A stretch of DNA of 64,000 nt from Herbinix sp. (GTDB taxonomy: Bacteria; Bacillota; Clostridia; Lachnospirales; Lachnospiraceae). Below are positions 33,635-42,136 of this stretch, piece after piece. The translations under genes were made by a program, and so were the position numbers. The stretch lies in contig JARBTJ010000013.1 in NCBI GenBank assembly GCA_029240245.1, positions 62,001-126,000 of the forward strand. The letters are read 5' to 3'. Positions within the stretch are counted from its first letter, which is position 1. Each line of letters begins with the position of its first letter. Under the pieces are notes generated by a model. That model was given only the letters and a program-made list of their open reading frames with translations, made no database searches and was not told where the DNA came from.

Positions 33635-33727
33635 AATTGTCCTTTTTTATATGGGAATTCAACAAAATAAGCAGTCCTACTGTCCTTTTTTTAACAGGAA
33701 AGAGAAAAAGTAAGTCCTTCTGTCCTT
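33635..33727 (-). promoter_or_regulatory. Cluster of three SpoIIID-like boxes upstream of sigK
   Basis: Minus strand AAGGACAATT (33635-33644), AAGGACAGTA (33678-33687), AAGGACAGAA (33718-33727), compared with the consensus WWRRACARNY (recalled): one full match and two with a single mismatch at the last base. Confidence 0.5.
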
Positions 33728-33808
33728 TTTTAAGAGGGATAGGCACTTTATGTCAATAACACACATATGATAATAACGAGACATTAAGCATTGAGGGTGC
33801 TTATCTTC

Positions 33809-34090
33809 GTGAAATCGTTTCCCAAGCCGTTAAACACCAAGGAAGAAGCTGACTATCTGCGACGTTGCAAGGAAGGCGATAAAGAAGCAAGAGATAAACT
33901 AATTGAACATAATTTGAGGTTAGTAGCTCACATTGTAAAGAAATACAATATGGTAGATAAAGAAACAGACGACTTAATATCGATTGGTACTATCGGATTG
34001 ATTAAGGCAATCGATACCTTTGATGATGAGAAAGGGATTCGTCTGGCGACTTATGCCTCCCGCTGTATTGACAATGCAATGCAATCATAA
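33809..34090 (+). CDS. sigK: Sporulation sigma factor SigK, N-terminal half (SpoIVCB-like), interrupted by skin element
   Basis: FPKPLNTKEEADYLRRCKEGDKEARDKLIEHNLRLVAHIVKKYNMVDKETDDLISIGTIGLIKAIDTFDDEKGIRLATYASRCIDN, then ends in AMQS*. GTG 33809 with GAGGGTG upstream; TTG 33791 is an alternative start. Confidence 0.93.
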   Translation: MKSFPKPLNTKEEADYLRRCKEGDKEARDKLIEHNLRLVAHIVKKYNMVDKETDDLISIGTIGLIKAIDTFDDEKGIRLATYASRCIDNAMQS

Positions 34091-34183
34091 CGGCGCATTT
34101 GGACCATTATAATGTAACATCATATGAATGATTCGGTTATTCCTGACAAAGTAATTAACGGTATCATAAGGCCTGTAATGAAG

Positions 34184-34369
34184 TTATGGAGTAACAATTA
34201 GTCTGGCACACTGTTCACAGACGGATTTCATAAGAGCACATTTTTGCTCCACCGGGTAAGGTAAACGATTGATATAATCAAGAATGAAATCCGCGTAGAT
34301 TTTAGCTGCGTTTATTTGAAGTTCCTCCTGCGCATTCTGTGATTTTGGATCATGTACAATGACTTCCAT
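34184..34369 (-). CDS. Small skin-encoded protein, candidate recombination directionality factor
   Basis: MEVIVHDPKSQNAQEELQINAAKIYADFILDYINRLPYPVEQKCALMKSVCEQCARLIVTP; AAAGGAA about 9 nt upstream of this ATG. Role inferred from location only. Confidence 0.6.
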   Translation of the reverse strand: MEVIVHDPKSQNAQEELQINAAKIYADFILDYINRLPYPVEQKCALMKSVCEQCARLIVTP

Positions 34370-34409
34370 AGCATCCATTTCCTTTCTGATTTAAATTTAT
34401 ATTAAAGCT

Positions 34410-34474
34410 ATTGCGAAACTCATATTCTGTATTAATTGCGCACACAACATATACCACTCCGGAGCGGAAGTTAA
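34410..34474 (+). repeat. Dispersed intergenic repeat, copy B (inside skin element)
   Basis: attgcgaaactcatattctgtattaattgcgcacacaacatataccactccggagcggaagttaa. Confidence 0.85.
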
Positions 34475-34687
34475 GTCCGCATTCCCTAAACATATCTATA
34501 GATCAGCATATGCCGACGTGAATGTCCATTATAAGGAAAATTGAAATTATTTCCTTTAATTAGATTTTACATATGCTTTACATATTGTTGTACGTAAATA
34601 GTCAGATAGTTTGATAACATAAAATGGAATAGAAGCAATTGACCCATTGCTTGATTATCATTCTATCTATTTTACGGAGGCTGACTT

Positions 34688-36691
34688 ATGAAGAGCATAA
34701 AAACAAAACTAATATTTTCCTTCTCGATCCTAGTATTATCGGTTACCCTTATCACCGGCATTATTTCAATAGCGGCGGGATACCGGTCACTTAAGCAGGA
34801 AGCGGAATATTCTTTACAACTGCTGGCTATGCAGGGAGCGAAATTGACGGAAAGCAGAATGATATCTTTCCTATCAACATTAAACATCCTTGCACAGAAA
34901 TCAGAGATCATCAATATGGGTTGGGAGGTCGATGTTACTGAGTTGAAGGAGGAGCTTGCAAAGGTAGATTTTATCGATATAGGATTTGTCCAGTCCAGTG
35001 GTTATACCTATTATTCGGACGGTACAGTAAGACTGATGAGCGACCGGCCATATATCAAAAGTGCACTGGAAGGAAACGAAGAAATATCCGATGTGATCAT
35101 CAGTAGGGTGACCAGGAAACCAGAGATTGAGGCTGCTGTTCCTATATTTAATGAAGGTGAGGTTATTGGAGCATTGGTAGGCCGGATGGAGGCAGACTCA
35201 CTAAGCGATATAACTAAGGATATTGGCTTTGGAACAAAGGGATATTCGTTTATGATTAATAAGGAGGGAACGATAATTGCACATCCGGATACGGACATCG
35301 TTTTAAAACGATTTAATCCGATCAAGGAAGCAATCGATCTTCCGGAACTTAAGGATCTTGCGCAGGTATATCAAAATATTATTCAAGAAGAGGCAGGAGT
35401 CACTTATCTTGAAGAAAATGAAAAAGATTTTTATGCAGGTTATGCCTCAATCGAAGGAACAGAATGGAAATTCGTGATAACAGCAGACCAGATGGAGGTT
35501 ATGTCTTCCCTTCCTAAGATGGTTCAAATGATTATCATCATCATGATTGTTGTATTCGTTTGCAGCATAGGGGTTGTATATCTTTTGGATCACACATTTA
35601 CCAGACCGTTAATTGAAATTACAAAGCAGTCTAAAAAGATTGGAGAACTCGATATTCGGGAGAATATAGAGCAAACATTTTTAAAACAAAAGGATGAAAT
35701 CGGAACACTTGCCAAGGCATTTCAAACACTTACCACTAATCTACGGGTAATTATCACCGAAATAACCGATTCAGCAAATCAGGTTTCGAATACGGCACAG
35801 GAACTGTTTACCTCCTCCCAGCAATCCGCTTCAGTCTCGGAGGAAATATCACGAACGGTAGAGGATATCGCGCATAGTGCGATGGAACAGGCAAGTCACA
35901 CCGAAGCCGGCTTATCAAAAGCAGCTTTATTAGACAATAAAATTGAGGCGAATCACGAATATGTGTCCAATTTAAACTCTACTACGACACAGGTCACGAA
36001 CTTGATCAATGATGGTTTAATTGAGATCGAAACATTAACCAGGTTAACAAACGATAACGATCTGGCTACGAAAAAGTCGTGTGATCTAATGCAGAAAATG
36101 AAACAAAGCTCAGTGAAGATTGGTGACGCAAGTAAGATAATATCAGAAATGGCAAGTCAGACGAACCTTTTAGCTTTGAATGCTGCGATCGAGGCTGCAA
36201 GAGCCGGAGAAGCGGGGAAGGGGTTTGCGGTTGTAGCAGAAGAGATTAACAAGATGGCTACCCAGTCCGCCGAGTCCACTCGTCATATCAATGCCATTGT
36301 AAAAGAGCTTCAACAAAACATAGCAAGTGCATTTGACAGTATGAATCAAAGTCTGGTTACTTCACAGGAGCAACAAAAGGGCGTAGCGGATACCATACAA
36401 AAATACAAGGATATTTCGAAAGCGATGAAGTATTCAGAAACAGCCGTGGAACAATTAAATCTTTCGGAAAAGGATATGGGAATTGCTAATAATGAGATCA
36501 AATTAATGTTGCAATCCTTATCAACGATAGCTGAACAGAATGCTGCCGGTTCTCAGCAAGCGGCCTCCTCCATGGAAGAGCAGACAGCCACAGTTTTGGT
36601 GGTGGCAGATATCTGTGACCGATTAACACAATTATCAGAGAATTTAAAAAATACGATAACCAGATTTCAAATATCAGAGGAGAATCAGTAA
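34688..36691 (+). CDS. Methyl-accepting chemotaxis protein with extracytoplasmic Cache-type sensor
   Basis: N-terminal TM, sensor domain, second TM, HAMP-like region, signalling hairpin [42 protein letters not shown]. Confidence 0.95.
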   Translation: MKSIKTKLIFSFSILVLSVTLITGIISIAAGYRSLKQEAEYSLQLLAMQGAKLTESRMISFLSTLNILAQKSEIINMGWEVDVTELKEELAKVDFIDIGFVQSSGYTYYSDGTVRLMSDRPYIKSALEGNEEISDVIISRVTRKPEIEAAVPIFNEGEVIGALVGRMEADSLSDITKDIGFGTKGYSFMINKEGTIIAHPDTDIVLKRFNPIKEAIDLPELKDLAQVYQNIIQEEAGVTYLEENEKDFYAGYASIEGTEWKFVITADQMEVMSSLPKMVQMIIIIMIVVFVCSIGVVYLLDHTFTRPLIEITKQSKKIGELDIRENIEQTFLKQKDEIGTLAKAFQTLTTNLRVIITEITDSANQVSNTAQELFTSSQQSASVSEEISRTVEDIAHSAMEQASHTEAGLSKAALLDNKIEANHEYVSNLNSTTTQVTNLINDGLIEIETLTRLTNDNDLATKKSCDLMQKMKQSSVKIGDASKIISEMASQTNLLALNAAIEAARAGEAGKGFAVVAEEINKMATQSAESTRHINAIVKELQQNIASAFDSMNQSLVTSQEQQKGVADTIQKYKDISKAMKYSETAVEQLNLSEKDMGIANNEIKLMLQSLSTIAEQNAAGSQQAASSMEEQTATVLVVADICDRLTQLSENLKNTITRFQISEENQ

Positions 36692-36810
36692 TTGATTGAG
36701 CAGAATAATATAGGGTTGTCGCTAAATTGATATAGAGTGGTCTCAAAATTGATTGGTTGGGCTGTCGCAAATTTGCTATAATAATCAACGAAAGTTGGTA
36801 TTAATAATTA

Positions 36811-36860
36811 ACGGGGAAGCAAGGATGATTTATTTGCTTCCCCGTTTGTTATTTTCTATC
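36811..36860 (+). terminator. Terminator-like hairpin downstream of MCP gene
   Basis: ACGGGGAAGCAA ... TTGCTTCCCCGT (perfect 12-bp stem) followed by TTGTTATTTTC. Confidence 0.8.
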
Positions 36861-37269
36861 TTTTCTATCATGCGGCAGTTCTAAGTTATATTTATCGTGT
36901 TATACATTTATAATGTTTCACTCAAGCTCATTTCAGGATTTTAGCAAACCATTGGTAAGATTCTATATAATGTCTGCCTCTTCTTTTTCTGTGAATATAA
37001 TAACTAAAGCCAATGAAAATTGATAATAATATTAATAAAATGATAAACTTTATGATCATAAGCCCCTGCTCCCTTATAAGAACTGAATTATATTGGGTTA
37101 CAATAACATTTTAGCATTTGAATTATCAGAGGACTATCATGGTGCTGTTAAGTATGTGTAAATAAAAGGTAAAATTGTTTTGATGAGGTAGATTTCAATA
37201 TTGATAAAAAGCATAATGAGGTGGTAAATCGTATAAGTTATAAAGAAGTAATCCTCAGGGAGTAAAATT

Positions 37270-38925
37270 TTGAAAAAGTCAGTCGCAATCTATTCACGTA
37301 AATCGAAGTTCACAGGTAAGGGAGAGAGTATAGAAAATCAGATTGAACTATGTAAGCAGTACATAGATAATGCCTATGATAAAGAATCGATTGAGTTGTT
37401 CATTTATGAAGATGAGGGGTTTTCAGCAAAGAATACCTTCCGACCTCAGTTTCAGACAATGCTTCAGGAGGCAAAAAAGAAGAAGTTTTCGGTTCTGGTA
37501 TGCTATCGTCTGGATCGAATTAGTCGTAATGTGAGTGATTTTGCAAATTTAATCGAGGAATTGCATCAGCTTGGAGTTGATTTTGTCTCCATAAAAGAAA
37601 AGTTTGATACCAGCAATCCAATGGGCCGGGCAATGATGTACATATCCTCTGTATTCGCACAGTTAGAGCGGGAAACGATAGCTGAGAGAATCAGGGATAA
37701 TATGTACGAGCTTTCGAAAACAGGCAGGTGGTTGGGTGGAACTACCCCAACCGGCTATACAAGTGAAAGCATTGAGAGGGTATCCGTTGATGGTAAACTT
37801 AAGAAAGCTTGTAAATTAAAAATAATACCGGAAGAAGCCCAGATGATCAGCCTAATATTTAAAACTTACCTAGATACAGGTTCACTGACGAAAACGGATG
37901 CCTATTTAATACAAAAGAAATATAAAACGAAGAATAAGAAATACTTTACCAGATTTGCAATCAGGAGTATCTTATCAAATCCGGTCTATATGATCGCTGA
38001 TCAAGAGGCTTATCGATATGTGATTGACAAAGGTATGAATCTCTTTTCCGAGGAAAAAAGCTTCGATGGGAAACGCGGCCTGATGGTGTACAATCGGACA
38101 CAGCAAAGAGATGGAAGGGCTCATAGGGTAAACTCTATGCAGGAATGGATTGTGTCCGTAGGCAAACATGAGGGCATCATCACGGGGAACGACTGGATAA
38201 AGGTTCAGGAGCTTTTAAGTATCAATCAATCAAAATCCTACCGGAAACCACGGAGCAATACCGCAATATTATCCGGGGTGTTGATTTGTGGTAACTGCGG
38301 GGACTATATGAGGCCGAAAATGTCAAAAGGTTATACCGAAAATGGAAATAGGAGCTTTTATTATTTATGTAACAGGAAGGAAAAGAGCCATGGAGATTGC
38401 TGTAATATGATAAATTTAAATGGTAATAACAGCGATGCCGCTATTTGGGAGGAGTTGTGCAAACTGTTTAAAGTTAATACATATTTTATAAGGCAGATGG
38501 AGAGTCTTTATCAATCCTTTGAAAGGAATAAGAAGGAGCATATATCTGATCTTGTACGTTTGAAAAAGCTTATGAAAGAAAATGAAAAGGAAATTTCTTT
38601 ACTGGTGAATGCATTGGCGTTATCAACGGAAAGTACAGCCAACCAATATATCTTGAAGCAGATAGAAGAATATCACGAAAAGAGAGAACAGCTACAGAAG
38701 CAGCTGGAAGAGGCAGAAGCACAGAATAATAAAAATGAAGCATCCGATACGGAACTGTCTGCAATTGTAAGTTGCATGTTTGATGCGACTACTCTCTTTG
38801 ACAAAGCATCGGTAGAGAGCAGACGCAGGATGATTCGTAAGTTGGTTAAAAAAGCTGTTTGGGATGGGGTGGATGTACACCTTTATTATGATAATGAGGT
38901 ACAGGAAGTGTTTCCATCAAACTAA
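37270..38925 (+). CDS. spoIVCA: Large serine recombinase, SpoIVCA-type skin excisionase/integrase
   Basis: TTG start with CAGGGAG upstream. VAIYSRKSKFTGKGESIENQIELCKQYI catalytic Ser, YRLDRISRNVSDF, SSVFAQLERETIAERIRDNM, recombinase domain, zinc ribbon CGNCGDYM...CNRK, C-terminal coiled coil. Lies between the two sigK halves. Confidence 0.93.
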   Translation: MKKSVAIYSRKSKFTGKGESIENQIELCKQYIDNAYDKESIELFIYEDEGFSAKNTFRPQFQTMLQEAKKKKFSVLVCYRLDRISRNVSDFANLIEELHQLGVDFVSIKEKFDTSNPMGRAMMYISSVFAQLERETIAERIRDNMYELSKTGRWLGGTTPTGYTSESIERVSVDGKLKKACKLKIIPEEAQMISLIFKTYLDTGSLTKTDAYLIQKKYKTKNKKYFTRFAIRSILSNPVYMIADQEAYRYVIDKGMNLFSEEKSFDGKRGLMVYNRTQQRDGRAHRVNSMQEWIVSVGKHEGIITGNDWIKVQELLSINQSKSYRKPRSNTAILSGVLICGNCGDYMRPKMSKGYTENGNRSFYYLCNRKEKSHGDCCNMINLNGNNSDAAIWEELCKLFKVNTYFIRQMESLYQSFERNKKEHISDLVRLKKLMKENEKEISLLVNALALSTESTANQYILKQIEEYHEKREQLQKQLEEAEAQNNKNEASDTELSAIVSCMFDATTLFDKASVESRRRMIRKLVKKAVWDGVDVHLYYDNEVQEVFPSN

Positions 38926-39528
38926 ATGTATCTATGCTTTTATAAGTCCTTTAAATATATTGAGAAAATTTATTGACATCATTCAAACTAAGTAAATTTG
39001 TTTAAAAATTCAAAAAAGAAAATTTATGTTTCAAAATAAAACAAAGTAAATTTATGTTTAAATCATGTCTAAATTTCAGTCTAAATTTCAGTAATAAGAA
39101 AATTATTGACTTTTTAGATTAGTTACTGATATAATGAAGACACTTTTTTGTTCGGATTTTATTAATTGTTATAATATATCGGCCACGGGCAAACTTTTAA
39201 AAGATTGTCTTATCATAAATAGTAATAAGATAAACGGTATTACAATATGATAATTCAATTTTATGAAAAGGAGCAAATACAGTGGATATATTATAGTAAT
39301 TGGTTTTATGTCAAAAGGTGTTGCGTAAATTAACAGCTATATGGATAAACAAGCAAGCTTGCATGCAATCGTAATAAATAATAGCCGGAAAGCACCGAAG
39401 GTATTTTGGCACTTTAATCATTAAATATAATAGCACATAATATTTGTGACATTTGGAAAAATTAATCCATGGTATATTGTTATATTTTTAATATTATTCA
39501 GATCAAAATTAAACATTGGAGGTATCTA

Positions 39529-41205
39529 TTGGATAACAAAACGGAAGATATAAAAGTGAAAAAAATTAAAATTATTCCACTAGGTGGATTAGATAGAATC
39601 GGTATGAATATTACTGCTTTTGAATACGAAGATAGTATTATAGTCGTAGATTGCGGCATATCATTTCCGGATGAGGATATGTTAGGGATTGATTTAGTAA
39701 TCCCGGATATCACATATTTAAAAGAAAATAAAGAGAAGGTAAAAGGCTTTATTATTACACATGGGCATGAAGACCATATTGGAGCTCTGCCATATATTTT
39801 AAAGGAATTAAATGTTCCTGTTTATGCAACGAAATTAACCATTGGTTTAATTGAATATAAACTGAAGGAACATCATCTGTTAAAGAATACAAAAAGAAAA
39901 GTCGTAAAACATGGAAATTCAATTCATTTAGGCGACTTTCGAATTGAATTTATTAAGACAAATCATAGTATTGCTGATGCATCAGCACTTGCAATTTATT
40001 CTCCTGCCGGTATTATTGTGCATACTGGGGACTTTAAGGTAGATTATACTCCTTTATTTGGTGATGCTGTAGACTTACAAAGATTCGGTGAAATCGGTAA
40101 GAAGGGTGTGCTTGCTCTTCTATGTGATAGTACAAATGCACAAAGACCCGGATTTACGATGTCAGAGACTATGGTAGCGAGAACATTTGATAATCTATTT
40201 GCTGAGAATAAAACCAACCGAATTATCGTTGCAACGTTTGCATCAAATGTTGATCGTGTCCAACTAATCATTAATACTGCGCATAAAACCGGAAGGAAGG
40301 TTATACTGCAAGGTAGGAGCATGGTTAATGTAATCGATATTGCATCGGAATTAGGTTATATTAAAATACCGGATAATACCTTAATCGATATCGAACAAAT
40401 GAATAATTACCCGGATGAAAAATTGGTATTTATCACCACGGGAAGTCAAGGGGAAGCCATGGCTGCACTTTCGAGAATGGCGGATTCAACCCATAAGAAG
40501 GTTAGTATAAAGCCGGGTGATCGAATAATCTTTAGTTCTACCCCAATACCAGGTAATGAAAGGGCTGTATCGAAGGTGGTAAATGAATTATCCAGGAAGG
40601 GTGCAAAAGTAATCTTTGAAGATACTCATGTATCGGGACATGCTTGTCAAGAAGAAATTAAATTGATCTATTCCTTGATAAAACCCAAATATGCAATTCC
40701 TGTTCATGGTGAATATAAGCACCGTACGGCTCAGGCTGACTTGGTTAATAATCTAGGAATCAAAAAAGAAAATATATTTATTCTGCAGTCTGGTAATGTT
40801 TTGGAACTTTCCGAGGGAAATGGCAAAATTATAGATCAGGTTCCTGCGAAAGGGATTTTTGTTGACGGGTTAGGAGTAGGAGATGTCGGTAATGCAGTTC
40901 TTCGAGACAGACAGCAACTATCAGCAAATGGTGTGATTATAATTGTACTAAGCTTAAATAAAATCACGAATCAAATTCTGAATAAACCGGATATTATATC
41001 CCGCGGGTTTATCTATGTAAGGGAATCGGATCAATTAATGGCTGAAGTAAAAGAAGTAGTTAATAATTCGGTGGATAGATGCATAAAGCATAATTTAAAG
41101 GACTGGGGAAAAATAAAGATGGAAATCAAAAATGACCTCAGCGAATTTTTGTGGACTAAGATGAAGAGGAGTCCAATGATATTACCAGTCATCATGGAAG
41201 TATGA
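39529..41205 (+). CDS. Second ribonuclease J, encoded in the skin element
   Basis: TTG 39529 with GGAGGT upstream. Near-collinear with the 29053 RNase J; IKIIPLGGLDRIGMN, THGHEDHIGALPYI, HTGDFKVDYTP, DTHVSGHACQEEI, PVHGEYKH retained; same C-terminus ...PMILPVIMEV. Confidence 0.95.
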   Translation: MDNKTEDIKVKKIKIIPLGGLDRIGMNITAFEYEDSIIVVDCGISFPDEDMLGIDLVIPDITYLKENKEKVKGFIITHGHEDHIGALPYILKELNVPVYATKLTIGLIEYKLKEHHLLKNTKRKVVKHGNSIHLGDFRIEFIKTNHSIADASALAIYSPAGIIVHTGDFKVDYTPLFGDAVDLQRFGEIGKKGVLALLCDSTNAQRPGFTMSETMVARTFDNLFAENKTNRIIVATFASNVDRVQLIINTAHKTGRKVILQGRSMVNVIDIASELGYIKIPDNTLIDIEQMNNYPDEKLVFITTGSQGEAMAALSRMADSTHKKVSIKPGDRIIFSSTPIPGNERAVSKVVNELSRKGAKVIFEDTHVSGHACQEEIKLIYSLIKPKYAIPVHGEYKHRTAQADLVNNLGIKKENIFILQSGNVLELSEGNGKIIDQVPAKGIFVDGLGVGDVGNAVLRDRQQLSANGVIIIVLSLNKITNQILNKPDIISRGFIYVRESDQLMAEVKEVVNNSVDRCIKHNLKDWGKIKMEIKNDLSEFLWTKMKRSPMILPVIMEV

Positions 41206-41291
41206 AAAGAATTATGAAAAGACTAGATTTTTGGAAAGAAGTCTAAATTGTATACCATCGGAGATTCATTTAGCCATAATCGAGCCGTCAT

Positions 41292-41663
41292 GTGAGTATA
41301 GCAAATGAGCTTTTAATGATGCTCAGAAGCGGAAAACGTTTAGCGAAAGAAGTATATCTGTATGATCCAATCGGATCTGATCGGGAAGGCAACGAAATTA
41401 ATCTACTGGATATCATTGAAGAAGCAGAAGTTGATATTGTAGAAAATATTGTATTAGAAGATGATATTAAAAAACTTTATTGTATTATCGGAAAAGTATT
41501 AACGGATAGAGAACGCGAAATTATTTGCTTGCGTTATGGCTTAAGTAACCGCAAAGAAGTAACTCAACGGGAAATTGCCAACAAACTCGGTATATCCAGA
41601 AGTTATGTCAGCCGGATCGAGAAAAAAGCCCTAAAGAAGTTGCGAGAATGCTTTGAACAGTAG
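41292..41663 (+). CDS. sigK: Sporulation sigma factor SigK, C-terminal half (SpoIIIC-like)
   Basis: [40 protein letters not shown]...[15 protein letters not shown]...[30 protein letters not shown]: sigma-70 regions 3/4. Confidence 0.95.
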   Translation: [123 protein letters not shown]

Positions 41664-41755
41664 GAAACTGATATGCAACTTCTTTGGAAGGTTGCGAGAA
41701 TGCTTTGAACAACCTCCATAATACATCTGTGTCGCTAACCGAACTTTAAAAGTGT

Positions 41756-41805
41756 GAGCTGTGATCCTTTGTTACAATAACAAGTATCACAGCTCTATTT
41801 ATTTC
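41756..41805 (+). terminator. Terminator-like hairpin downstream of sigK
   Basis: GAGCTGTGAT (41756-41765) / ATCACAGCTC (41786-41795) followed by TATTTATTTCC. Confidence 0.75.
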
Positions 41806-42136
41806 CTCAGAACAAAAGGAGCCTTCAACAGGGTGAGCCTTGATCCGGTTAACCTTCATCAAGCTACTTTGACGAAAACTTGCAGAATATTTGATTATAA
41901 CATTTTTATTGATTCTCTTATTATTTTTATTAAAAATAGCGTAACAACAGGGAAAGATTCATGTTTTCGGATGGCAGTATATGGACAAATGTTTTTCTTC
42001 ATTATAAAATAATAATAGTATGACAGAAACAAATGAAAGTAAATAAAGGAGTGCCAAAGAACGTTTGCATAGGAAGATGAAATAATTAACTTTAGAACTG
42101 GATGAATCGTCGATCGGAAAATACGGAGGTATCTTT

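Larger units (their letters stand above)
34073..41307 (+). mobile_element. sigK-intervening (skin) element, about 7.23 kb, between shared AATG junctions (34073-34076 and 41304-41307)
   Basis: Splits SigK region 2 from regions 3/4; carries a large serine recombinase; AATG at both ends; joining restores one 213-codon ORF counted from TTG 33791 (207 from GTG 33809). Confidence 0.93.

Noticed and set aside
33791-34090. Treating the 99-aa sigma factor fragment as a pseudogene
   Set aside because: The missing half is intact at 41292-41663, with a recombinase between and matching AATG junctions, so it is a programmed split gene.
37150-37269. Sigma-E promoter for the recombinase (CAATATT ... CATAATGA)
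   Set aside because: The gap between the candidate -35 and -10 is too short to support the call.
41761-42012. 83-aa ORF after sigK
   Set aside because: Begins inside the sigK terminator hairpin and has no family-like sequence.
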